DNA of 6,525 nucleotides, from the NCBI RefSeq assembly GCF_037389425.1, contig NZ_JBBHKR010000013.1:1-6525 (forward strand), in the 5' to 3' direction. Under the pieces are notes generated by a model. That model was not told the DNA's origin and did not search any database. It worked only from the letters and a program-made list of their open reading frames with translations. Source of the stretch: Stygiolobus sp037389425 (GTDB taxonomy: Archaea > Thermoproteota > Thermoprotei_A > Sulfolobales > Sulfolobaceae). Below, in pieces: positions 1 through 5,913 of this stretch; positions within the stretch are counted from its first letter, which is position 1; each line of letters begins with the position of its first letter. Made by a program: the position numbers and the translations under genes.

Positions 1-116
1 ATAGTATAAATTATTATTCCTATTTTTCTTCTCTAGAAGATCTTATGCTACCTTTTTATAGCTAAAGAGCGTATAGCGTCTTATCATTAACGACCATAAA
101 TAAGTCTAATAGAAAA

Positions 117-128
117 TATTTATAAAAA
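117..128 (+). promoter_or_regulatory. TATA box of the DUF364 remnant
   Basis: The sequence TTTATAAA (119-126), preceded by the purine-rich AGAAAA that could serve as a BRE, is centred about 28 nt upstream of the ATG at 151. This is the spacing of a leaderless or nearly leaderless archaeal transcript. The promoter seems to survive although the gene behind it is broken. The first 116 bases of the window show no gene that I can support. Confidence 0.5.
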
Positions 129-150
129 CATAAATCGTTTCCCAATTTTT

Positions 151-778
151 ATGGGAAGTAAAGTTGTGGAATCATTAATTTCTTATGCTGAAGAAAACGA
201 TAGTAATGTTAAAAATGTTACGATAGGTGTAACGTGGACTTGCGTACTTTCTAAGTACTGCGGGGTTTCAATGTCTTATAATACATGAAACGAGGATTTA
301 GATGTTAAAGGTTTCGAGTATTTAGAAGAGAAAAGAGTCGGACAGTTAGCTGAATATCTTAGGTCGTGGAACCTCTTAGAAGCAAGCGTGTAGGTTTGGC
401 TACAATAAACTCTGTTACAGAACCTAAAAGAAATACTGAGGCTAATGGGCTAGACGTTGTCCTAGAAATTGGTAAAGGAAAGAAAAATAGTGATGATAGG
501 TAAATTACTTGGATTACAGAAATTCAAAGAGGTTGTTGCCAAAGAATTTATAGTTTTATAGCTAAACCCGTTCTTGATAGACTCTTCTCAAGGGATTCTT
601 CTATCCACCGCTGCAGAGACTGTTATAGAAGATGTTCAAGTAGTAATAATAACGGCTACTACAATAATAAATAAATCAATATATAGACTCTTGGAGTTGT
701 CCAGAAGAGCTAATGCTTACGTAATTTTAATTGGCCCCAGTACTCCTATGCTAGATTTAATGTTCGACTTTGGAGTTT
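151..778 (+). pseudogene. DUF4213/DUF364 putative heavy-metal chelation protein, broken
   Basis: Reading from ATG 151 gives an N-terminal part with the motif SWNLLEAS followed by GLATINSV, typical of the DUF4213/DUF364 family, and a C-terminal Rossmann-like part with STAAETVIEDVQVVIITATT, then LLELSRRA and LIGPSTPM. Family members are about 240-260 residues and are named putative heavy-metal chelators; the biochemistry is poorly known. Here the frame is interrupted by TGA at 286-288, leaves frame near 386-390, returns to the original frame near 482-487 in an A-rich run, and meets TAG at 559-561. The last 20-40 residues are missing: the family sequence stops near FDFGV (about 778) and runs straight into a nickel permease remnant in another frame. 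The damage pattern (two nonsense codons, two compensating indels, one truncation) indicates a pseudogene. The family assignment is by motif recognition. Confidence 0.75.
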
Positions 779-1387
779 GGTTTTCTTAACTTAGTTGTTC
801 ATTTTGAAATTTACGAGTTATTTAAGCAAACAAAACTAGGGAAGCTTGATGAAGCTAAATTAAATGACGCACTATTAAAGAGGGGATTCATGAATAGATA
901 TTTCAAAGGATTATTTAAGATAGTTAATAATCAATACTACTTGTACCCTATAGGTTTCCTTTTCGGACTGGGATTCGATACAGCTTCCGAAACTGCCCTT
1001 TTGGCAATAAGTGCCGGAACTGCTGGAGTGTTTACTAAGATACCTTTATGGACTCTGCTTGTTTTTCCTTTCCTCTTTACTGCAGGAATGAGTCTTGTAG
1101 ACACAACTGACGGATTTTTCATGAACGGCGCATATAGGTAGGCGTTTATGGGTAATCTGAGAAGAAAGGTTTGGTATAACTTGACTATGACTGGTATTTC
1201 AATTATTGTGGCTTATCTTGTAGGTTCCTTAGAGCTATTAGGTTTGTTGCAATCTGAGTTCTGTCTAAGTGGATGGTTCTGGAACATTATAGCAACAATT
1301 AACGGTGGTGTTTGGTGGGGCAACGCTGGTATAATTATTATATCAACCTTTGTCGTAACATGGATAATATCAATTATAATATATTAA
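770..1387 (+). pseudogene. NiCoT nickel/cobalt permease, C-terminal remnant
   Basis: The frame starting at the TTG at 770 encodes about 205 codons of a HoxN/NixA/NicT-type nickel-cobalt transporter. The diagnostic motifs are present: LGFDTASE (family LGFDTATE), FTAGMSLVDTTDG (family GMxxxDTxDG), and downstream YNLTMTGISI with further hydrophobic helices to the end. Members are about 330-370 residues with eight membrane segments. The N-terminal half, which carries the essential HxxxxDH metal motif, is absent, so this fragment cannot transport. An in-frame TAG at 1139-1141 sits where family members usually have Trp (AYRWAF), consistent with a TGG to TAG change; the frame then continues without a shift to the TAA ending at 1387. 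The fragment begins inside the preceding DUF364 remnant, which suggests one deletion removed the end of one gene and the start of the other. The original pairing would make sense as nickel or cobalt handling. Confidence 0.85.
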
Positions 1388-1463
1388 GTCTAGAATTAGC
1401 AAATACGAGAAGCAGTTTAAGGATGAAAAGAAATTTAATAATTTATGAAAAATTCTCAATTCT

Positions 1464-1703
1464 TTAAATTATTCCTCTTGTGGGTTCCTCTCCTTTTTGC
1501 TTCCCTGGTGCGGTTTCAATAACAAAGCATGGATCTTCTCCTTTCTTTATATGCATTTGTTGATGTTCTAAAGCCATAGATGCGGGCATTACTTGATTAT
1601 CTAATTTACATCTAAGCATTACGTCTACAACCATTACTACTGGCTGCTCTGACGTAGGAAATTGCGATGAGGATATTATTGTAGGAGGATTTTTATGTTC
1701 CAT
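1464..1703 (-). CDS. small hypothetical protein, 79 aa, two cysteines
   Basis: I do not recognise this protein. It starts at ATG 1703 and has no signal peptide and no long hydrophobic segment; it would be soluble. It contains a hydrophobic strand-like stretch around residues 22-30 (VVMVVDVML), cysteines at 32 and 59, a His/Met-rich patch around 47-52 (HQQMHI) and a lysine/glutamate/proline-rich tail. The main argument that it is real is upstream: a TATA box (1727-1734) centred about 27 nt before the ATG, the geometry of a leaderless Sulfolobales gene. No Shine-Dalgarno sequence is visible, in keeping with that. It lies between damaged genes, and its tail could be a shortened or shifted end. 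It could also be chance. The Cys/His/Met content could suit metal binding, but that is speculation. Confidence 0.45.
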   Translation of the reverse strand: MEHKNPPTIISSSQFPTSEQPVVMVVDVMLRCKLDNQVMPASMALEHQQMHIKKGEDPCFVIETAPGKQKGEEPTRGII

Positions 1704-1706
1704 CAG

Positions 1707-1825
1707 TTAATTACCAATAATCTCGACTATAAAGATTTCGGTATTAAGTGTTCAAATCTTTTATCTTAAACTATAAATATGATTCTAAATAAACAATTTA
1801 ATAAGATAAAAAGATTGGTAATTAA
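1707..1825. repeat. perfect 12-bp inverted repeat with a nested imperfect one
   Basis: TTAATTACCAAT at 1707-1718 is repeated exactly in inverted orientation at 1814-1825 (ATTGGTAATTAA), 95 nt apart. A second, imperfect pair lies inside: AATCTTTTATCTTA at 1755-1768 against TAAGATAAAAAGATT at 1802-1816, with one bulged base. The two stems share bases 1814-1816, so they compete rather than stack. The segment lies just downstream of the agl3 remnant and covers the promoter of the small ORF. It could be a degenerate miniature element, a transcript-end structure or an AT-rich coincidence. No flanking target duplication is evident. Confidence 0.5.
1727..1734 (-). promoter_or_regulatory. TATA box of the small hypothetical gene
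   Basis: On the minus strand the sequence reads CTTTATAG, preceded by GAAAT as a possible BRE, and is centred about 27 nt upstream of the ATG at 1703. This matches a leaderless archaeal promoter. Confidence 0.45.
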
Positions 1826-1857
1826 AATTCTAGAAAGATAAAGCTCCTAGAGGATAT

Positions 1858-3077
1858 TCATAATTCCTTTATTAAATCGAATCTATTTTTATCATTTCTT
1901 CCGTTTCTCCAGTCAGTCTTTACGTTAGTCCATTCGCTAAAGTTCTTTAGTCTATCTCTATATTGGTAAAGATCTGTAAGTATTGAATATATCTCATCTT
2001 TTAGAAACCTCTTTTGTTCATAACCAAGGCTTGGAAGAATTTTCCTTTCTGGATTATAATAATACTCCTTCTTTTCTATCCTTGGATTTCTAACGTAATG
2101 AATCTTTAGTCTGTAGCCTAATAATTTTTCTGTAGCATCAGCTATTAACATTGCTATTTTCTCTACACTGTATAACTCCATAAATTGGTTAACAACTCTG
2201 AACTCTCCTTCTTTAGGAGGTTATTAATTAAAATTTCTAAGGCATTTACGCTGTCTTCAAGAGAAATAAAACCTCTAGTTTGGCCTCCTTTTCCATATAC
2301 TAATAAAGGCAATCCTAAAACTGGTCTAACGGCGTTTCTATTTATAACTGTTCCCCAAGCTTCATCAACGTCTATTCTAGTTCTTAGACCCTCTATCACG
2401 CTTTCACCATCCATCATATCTGAGGTTCTAGTACCGTATACGGGACCTTGATTTATATCTATAACCGTTATTCCCCATACTTTATTTGCAAATATTAAAT
2501 TATGTGAATCGTGGACTTTAGTCTAGTGATACCATGATCCTGTGAATTTTGGAACTGGAACCATATCGCTTTTACAGTTGTATTCAAATTTTACGAAAGG
2601 GGACTCCGGTATGTCGTAATTAGGTGTTCCATATTCTCCCATTGTTCCCATTTTTAATAATGGATTTCTGGGTGATCCTTAACAGCGTAAATTAGCCTTA
2701 TTGTTTCCTTCTATATTATTGTGCATTGTGTATATAGCATGATCCTCGTCTATCATGGAATAAGGCGTCGATCTTTTATCGTCGAAATGCACTGTTACAT
2801 AGGGTTTTACTTTATTAATGTAATCTCTTAAAACATTAGGTTTAGTGATATCATTAATTACGAAATCTATTGCCCCAATATATCTCTTAAATATATTTCT
2901 TCTTTCCTCGACTGACGGTAGTGGAAATGCTGAATCCCCACCTACTTCCATAGCTTGTGTTCTGGTTATTAGATTATCTATACCGTATACTTCATGTCCT
3001 TTCTTTCCTAGTCTTAACGCCAGGGCCCAACCTAGATAGCCGTCTATTCCTAAAATTAAGACTTTCTTAGTTTCCAT
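1858..3077 (-). pseudogene. agl3: Agl3-type UDP-sulfoquinovose synthase, broken
   Basis: This is a full-length relative of Agl3/SQD1, the NAD-dependent extended short-chain dehydrogenase that converts UDP-glucose plus sulfite to UDP-sulfoquinovose, used for Sulfolobales S-layer N-glycans. Visible marks are the Rossmann motif GIDGYLG (residues 10-16), EVGGDSAFPLPS, STPYSMIDEDHA, MGTMGEYGTPN, YGKGGQTRGFISLEDSV, and the tail from VNQFMELYSVEKIA to KTDWRNG. The frame is broken four times: an extra A in the run at 2704-2706; a lost base near 2657-2660 that restores frame, scrambling about 16 codons after NNIEG; TAG at 2523-2525; and a lost C near 2219-2222 that shifts the last 120 codons. The stop falls inside the catalytic YxxxK motif (Y-H-stop-T-K), where relatives have Trp. 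VHFDDKRS also departs from the usual VHFAEQRS. Start chosen at ATG 3077, about 26 nt after a TATA box. The gene points the same way as the operon upstream but has its own promoter. Confidence 0.9.
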
Positions 3078-3098
3078 AAATATAATGAAGGATATAGG

Positions 3099-3107
3099 TA
3101 TTTAAAA
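3099..3107 (-). promoter_or_regulatory. TATA box of the agl3 remnant
   Basis: On the minus strand TTTTAAATA is centred about 26 nt upstream of the ATG at 3077, in an AT-rich context. The spacing predicts transcription starting at or next to the ATG. Confidence 0.5.
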
Positions 3108-3141
3108 ATTATTTACAAATTTATTTAGAAAAAATTATATA

Positions 3142-3170
3142 TTGGAAAAAATCTAATATTTATAAATTAG
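3142..3170 (-). terminator. possible terminator of the FmdE-TauE-TetR operon
   Basis: About 24 nt after the TetR stop the minus strand reads CTAAT, eight AT-only bases, ATTAG, then ATTTTTTCC. That is a weak five-pair hairpin followed by a six-T run. Archaeal termination relies mainly on T-tracts, so this is a reasonable transcript end, but the region is AT-rich throughout. Confidence 0.35.
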
Positions 3171-3193
3171 GTGAATCTATTTTAATATTGTTA

Positions 3194-3733
3194 TTAAGTT
3201 TCTTTCGCTAAAGCTATCTTAATAAGAGTATTAACGTATGTTTTCTTGTCTATATTCGGAGGATTTACTACGTAACAAAGAAGTCCTCCCATGAACGACC
3301 TTATTCTTATAATATCCTCATTACTTTCACTATTTAAAGCACATTTACTTATTTTTTTCACTAGAGAATCACATAATTCTCTAATGTCATCTCCCAGTTC
3401 CTTATATATATTCATTGCAGATATAGTATGCAAGAAAAGTTTCCTCATAATAGGATTATCGTATTTTTCTAGATATTTATTCCCAATACATTCAAGAGTA
3501 TTTTCTTTTTCTTTTAAACAGCTCTCTACAATATCTAAAGGTAGACTTTTCTTAGCTACCTCTAAGATTAACTGATCTTTAGTCTTAAAGTGCCAAAATA
3601 TTATTCCCTTAGAAACTCCTGCTTTTTTACACACTTGGTCTACTGAAGCTTTAAAAAAGTCTTCCTCAGCAAAAACTTCGGCAGCAGCTTGCAATATCTT
3701 TTCCTTCGTCACTTCTTCATTTCTCTGCCTCAT
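3194..3733 (-). CDS. TetR/AcrR-family transcriptional regulator
   Basis: A 179-residue protein with the standard TetR arrangement. The N-terminal helix-turn-helix domain covers about residues 9-58, with KILQAAAEVFAEEDF as helix 1 and ASVDQVCKKAGVSKGIIFWHFKTKD forming the turn and recognition helix. The rest is an all-helical ligand and dimer domain of ordinary length. It has six cysteines (35, 72, 82, 121, 131, 153), one of them in the DNA-binding domain; this could allow thiol or sulfur sensing but is only suggestive. Start is the ATG at 3733, giving the usual short N-terminal arm. It is the last gene of an operon, 31 nt after the TauE-family permease, so it probably represses its own operon and binds a compound linked to the permease. 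A TATA-like sequence in the gap may give it extra transcription. The frame is intact. The family is sure; the ligand is unknown. Confidence 0.93.
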   Translation of the reverse strand: MRQRNEEVTKEKILQAAAEVFAEEDFFKASVDQVCKKAGVSKGIIFWHFKTKDQLILEVAKKSLPLDIVESCLKEKENTLECIGNKYLEKYDNPIMRKLFLHTISAMNIYKELGDDIRELCDSLVKKISKCALNSESNEDIIRIRSFMGGLLCYVVNPPNIDKKTYVNTLIKIALAKET

Positions 3734-3752
3734 AATTTAATTATGCCTCTCA

Positions 3753-3761
3753 TAGTTTAAA
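3753..3761 (-). promoter_or_regulatory. possible internal promoter for tetR
   Basis: The minus strand reads CATTTAAAC, centred about 24 nt before the TetR ATG and overlapping the end of the permease gene. It could let the regulator be made independently of the operon. AT-rich DNA makes such matches common. Confidence 0.3.
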
Positions 3762-3764
3762 TGT

Positions 3765-4520
3765 TTAAATTATTCCTATAAGTATTTTTATTAGCACGAA
3801 CGTTATTATGGATACTATAGTATATTTTACGTAAAGAGTCTTCATCTTGTTCATTAAATATGATCCACTGAATCCTCCTAAAATTCCGCCTATTAATATT
3901 ACTAACCATAGATCATAACTTATTCCTCGTAATAAGAACAGATAGCTAGTAAAACCACTTGCAGAACTAAATAAAGCTACATAGCCTGCAGTAGCTGAAA
4001 CTTTCTTATAATCTTTTTCTATCAGAGCTAAAACAGGCAAAATTATCATTCCGCCTCCTACGCCTAATAAACCGCCAAGAAATCCAGCAATAGCTCCTAC
4101 TGTTATACCAAGTATGTACCCTTTAATATTTCCAGAAAATTTGTTTGTTTCCTCTTTTACTCTTCCTCTTATCAAATTATACAATGTGTAGCCTAAGAAT
4201 GCCACGAATATCCAGAGCAATATTTTCCTTGGAGTGTGAATTCCTATGAATGCCCCTATTGGAGCCATTATAACTGCAGGTATAAGGAAGATCGTTCCTA
4301 ATTTCCATAATACTCTACCCTTTTTTCCATTGTTTACCGTGGCAGACGACAGTGAAAATACGTTTAATAAAAGCCCAGCGGCTGCTGCTATTGAAAATGG
4401 TATACCCAAGGAGTAATATATAGGAATTAATGTGTTAGCTGCACCTACACCCGCTACTGCAAACAACGTGGAAATTATCCAAGTTAAAATGAATATGATA
4501 GATAAAAAAATTGGATTCAT
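3765..4520 (-). CDS. TauE/SafE-family membrane permease
   Basis: A 251-residue integral membrane protein of the TauE/SafE (DUF81) family, whose members move sulfite, sulfoacetate, taurine-derived or other small organic and sulfur anions across the cytoplasmic membrane. I see about eight hydrophobic segments (roughly 4-24, 43-62, 72-94, 99-117, 133-155, 176-196, 203-222, 230-251) in two halves with a charged central loop at 118-131. The second half carries the classic glycine motif LLGVGGGMIILP (151-162) followed by SATAGYVALFSS. The matching place in the first half reads VAGVGAANTLIP (22-33), where the GGG is degenerate. The length is typical. The ATG at 4520 is preceded by GGTGA six nt upstream that overlaps the FmdE stop codon, so the two are translationally coupled. 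Substrate and direction cannot be read from the sequence; sulfite or another sulfur compound is the family-based guess. Confidence 0.9.
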   Translation of the reverse strand: MNPIFLSIIFILTWIISTLFAVAGVGAANTLIPIYYSLGIPFSIAAAAGLLLNVFSLSSATVNNGKKGRVLWKLGTIFLIPAVIMAPIGAFIGIHTPRKILLWIFVAFLGYTLYNLIRGRVKEETNKFSGNIKGYILGITVGAIAGFLGGLLGVGGGMIILPVLALIEKDYKKVSATAGYVALFSSASGFTSYLFLLRGISYDLWLVILIGGILGGFSGSYLMNKMKTLYVKYTIVSIITFVLIKILIGII

Positions 4521-4525
4521 AGACT

Positions 4526-4531
4526 ATCACC
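4526..4531 (-). promoter_or_regulatory. Shine-Dalgarno sequence of the permease gene
   Basis: The minus strand reads GGTGAT, then AGTCT, then ATG. GGTGA is the strong Sulfolobales ribosome-binding motif and its TGA is also the stop codon of the FmdE-family gene. This fixes the permease start at 4520 and shows that the two genes share one mRNA. Confidence 0.75.
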
Positions 4532-5144
4532 TTTTATTTATTTCAATTTCATAGCAACGTGGACAGAGCCTTTTACCGTTGAAGATTTTTATGTAGTTCT
4601 CATATGTAGGCTCTCCGCAGTCGTCGCATACTATTCTTGCCATTGTCTTCTTTAGAGAACTGTATGTAAAGTCTTTGAGAAATTCGTAATAGAATAATTC
4701 TTCGAAATCTTTTGAAAGTACGTAATTTATAACCTCGTCCGAAACTTCTCTAGGAACTTGAGATGCAGGTATTCCAGATTTTCTATATTTGAAAAATTCA
4801 AATTTGCTGCATCCATCAAGTATTTCTGGCTTTGGTCTTATTCTAACTGCTCCTTTACCTGGTTTATAAACAATTATAGCCATCTTGCCGTATTGAAGTC
4901 TTTTGTAATTTCCTTTACCATAAGTACATCCAGTTGCTGCCTGAACTCCGTCGTCAAAACATCCTTGATGATGCTCATCACCAGTTTCCGAAAAAACGTA
5001 AGTATTAGTATCTTTTTCCTTTTCTATTCCTAGTAGTTTCAGAGCATATTTGCCTGCTAAATAACCTAATGGCATTGCAGGACATCTATGCCCATGAAAT
5101 TCAAATGCCCATTCAGGTATTTCGTGGATTCTTTTCTGTTCCAT
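4527..5144 (-). CDS. FmdE-domain protein with C-terminal zinc ribbon
   Basis: A 205-residue soluble protein. The FmdE domain (named after formylmethanofuran dehydrogenase subunit E) spans about residues 8-145: FHGHRCPAMPLGYLAGKYA (16-34) has the family H-x-H-x-C-P signature, with Ala23 where Gly is usual, followed by CFDDGVQAATGCTYGKGN (62-79) and the GKMAI strand (86-90). A zinc ribbon follows at 173-197, with C173-x2-C176 and C194-x2-C197. The Sulfolobales do not make methane and no other formylmethanofuran dehydrogenase subunit is nearby, so this stand-alone form must do something else; its reaction is unknown. Cys21, Cys62 and Cys73 with His17, His19, His58 and His59 could bind metal or thiols. 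I chose ATG 5144 over the in-frame TTG at 5156, which lies near the predicted transcription start. First gene of the operon with the TauE permease and TetR regulator. Confidence 0.88.
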   Translation of the reverse strand: MEQKRIHEIPEWAFEFHGHRCPAMPLGYLAGKYALKLLGIEKEKDTNTYVFSETGDEHHQGCFDDGVQAATGCTYGKGNYKRLQYGKMAIIVYKPGKGAVRIRPKPEILDGCSKFEFFKYRKSGIPASQVPREVSDEVINYVLSKDFEELFYYEFLKDFTYSSLKKTMARIVCDDCGEPTYENYIKIFNGKRLCPRCYEIEINKR

Positions 5145-5159
5145 TTTAAGTCGCAATAA

Positions 5160-5177
5160 ATTGATTAGTCAGTCAAT
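5160..5177. promoter_or_regulatory. candidate TetR operator before the FmdE gene
   Basis: ATTGATTAGTCAGTCAAT has perfect five-base arms (ATTGA and TCAAT) around an eight-base centre. The minus strand contains TTGACTGACTAATCAA, which resembles TetR-family operators of the TGACTGACTAGTCAGTCA kind. It lies between the TATA box and the start of the FmdE-family gene, where a bound repressor would block transcription. Inner symmetry is imperfect (six of nine pairs match). Confidence 0.45.
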
Positions 5178-5184
5178 TATTTAA
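5177..5184 (-). promoter_or_regulatory. TATA box of the FmdE-TauE-TetR operon
   Basis: On the minus strand TTAAATAA, preceded by GAAAGAC as a possible BRE, is centred about 36 nt upstream of the ATG at 5144. It predicts a start of transcription some 10 nt before the ATG. No Shine-Dalgarno motif precedes this first gene. Confidence 0.45.
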
Positions 5185-5234
5185 GTCTTTCTATTAAAAG
5201 ATTTAAAGTTCGTTATACATAGGATATATTAATA

Positions 5235-5467
5235 ATGAAGTATTTCGTTTCAGTAATAATAACAGCCTATAATAGGCAAAAATATTTAGACAACACATTA
5301 AATTCAGTTCTAAATCAGACATTAGATAAGGATAAATTTGAAATAGTTGAATTTAAAATTTTGAATTAAGTGAGATAAATAATAGAAATATAATAGATAT
5401 TTATAAAAATCAAGAATATTTAGGTAAAAAAACTATAAAGGCTTGGTTGTATAATAATAATATGTGA
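5235..5467 (+). pseudogene. family-2 glycosyltransferase, N-terminal remnant
   Basis: From ATG 5235 the frame gives FVSVIITAYNRQKYLDNTL and then NSVLNQTLDKDKFEIV, the nucleotide-sugar-binding start of GT-A fold family-2 glycosyltransferases. The frame stops at TAA 5367-5369. Inserting one A in the run at 5355-5358 gives a plausible continuation, NFELSEINNRNIIDIYKNQ then EYLGKKTIKA, ending at TGA 5465-5467. About 75 codons remain of a protein normally of 250-400; the DxD metal-binding motif and everything after it are gone. The gene diverges from the FmdE operon. A TATA-like ATTTAAAG at 5201-5208 lies about 31 nt upstream. The remnant ends close to the tail of the opposing SdhD remnant, which suggests a rearrangement joined them. 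Family sure for the first 38 residues; continuation inferred. Confidence 0.75.
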
Positions 5468-5578
5468 TAATTCCAGAACTAATGTTACTGCCCCTGGCAT
5501 ACCTTTCCCGGGAGGACTTTTAGTAAACGTAGTCTTAGTACATTGGCCAGGAGGAATCATGGGATTCGGAATGGGAAT
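5468..5578. other. unassigned spacer, locally GC-richer
   Basis: This stretch separates the glycosyltransferase remnant from the tail of the SdhD remnant. It is visibly richer in G and C than its surroundings (for example CCTTTCCCGGGAGG near 5503-5516). Both strands have short open frames: on plus, a proline/glycine-rich frame runs through PGIPFPGGLLVNVVLVHWPG without an obvious start; on minus, ATG 5560 opens 46 codons that overlap the glycosyltransferase remnant. I recognise neither. It is probably a fragment of another gene left by rearrangement. Confidence 0.3.
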
Positions 5579-5913
5579 TTACCCTAAACTGTTCACAAGA
5601 ATAAAAATGGCATTAGGTAGTAAAGTAAAAAATAACAACACCAATAGTATTATTATTCCACCAATTATAACGTCTTTAACTCCTTTTTAATTCCGAAGTC
5701 ATATAAACTTCTCCTAACTCCTAATAAGCCGTGAATAAAAGCTACGACTAAGAGTAAGCCTAGTAAAGAGTAATATGCGCTATTACTTAAATATTCGTCT
5801 ACAACTGGTGTTGAGATTCTATTATCGAAATTAAGGTTATTTGCGAATAACATGAAGAAGTGTATCGAGAGTAGGATAAGCGCCACTATCCCAGTAATAT
5901 ATAGGGCATACAT
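5579..5913 (-). pseudogene. sdhD: SdhD-like succinate dehydrogenase membrane anchor, broken
   Basis: The frame from about 5913 reads MYALYITGIVALILLSIHFF, a loop, then EYLSNSAYYSLLGLLLVV followed by AFIHGLLGVRRSLYDFGI. Two hydrophobic helices each carrying a histidine, and the HGLxGxRRxxxD signature, match the SdhD-type anchor that holds succinate dehydrogenase in the membrane and helps form the quinone site. The open frame stops at 5665. If one T is restored to the run 5684-5688 (minus-strand A-run), the frame continues as GVKDVIIGGIIILLVLLFF then TLLPNAIFILVNSLG to TAA at 5579-5581. That is the expected third membrane helix, so the protein is frameshifted near its end. Its beginning is fused into the sdhB remnant: bases around 5903-5918 are read in one frame by SdhB and in another by SdhD. 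Any sdhC-like gene that normally lies between them is absent. The name rests on motifs; a different cytochrome-b-like anchor is possible. Confidence 0.7.

Noticed and set aside
64..82. Small hairpin AAGAGCG-TATAG-CGTCTT near the left edge.
   Set aside because: Six pairs with a bulge and no T-tract; too weak to call a terminator or RNA element.
937..1122. Minus-strand open frame of 61 codons.
   Set aside because: It lies opposite the conserved LGFDTASE and DTTDG motifs of the nickel permease remnant and is a shadow.
2185..2451. Plus-strand open frame of 88 codons opposite agl3.
   Set aside because: It is antisense to strongly conserved Agl3 sequence and has no promoter or family similarity; the same holds for the plus-strand frames at 2845-3039, 3291-3575 and 4758-5033.
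1139..2525. In-frame TAG at 559, 1139 and 2523, two of them at expected Trp positions, suggesting UAG recoding.
   Set aside because: The same genes also carry frameshifts, TGA or TAA stops and truncations, and the intact operon genes use no internal TAG. Ordinary decay (TGG to TAG) is simpler.
4527..5144. FmdE gene as evidence for methanogenesis.
   Set aside because: FmdE-domain proteins are widespread in non-methanogens, no other subunit is present, and the neighbours (TauE, TetR, Agl3, Sdh) fit an aerobic or facultative thermoacidophile.
5420..5560. Minus-strand ATG at 5560 opening 46 codons rich in Pro, Gly and Thr.
   Set aside because: It overlaps the glycosyltransferase remnant, has no ribosome-binding site or TATA box at the right distance and matches nothing I know.
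5559..5690. Plus-strand ATG at 5559 preceded by GGAGG, opening 43 codons.
   Set aside because: The frame is antisense to the tail of the SdhD remnant, whose hydrophobic third helix is a better explanation. The GGAGG is probably coincidence.
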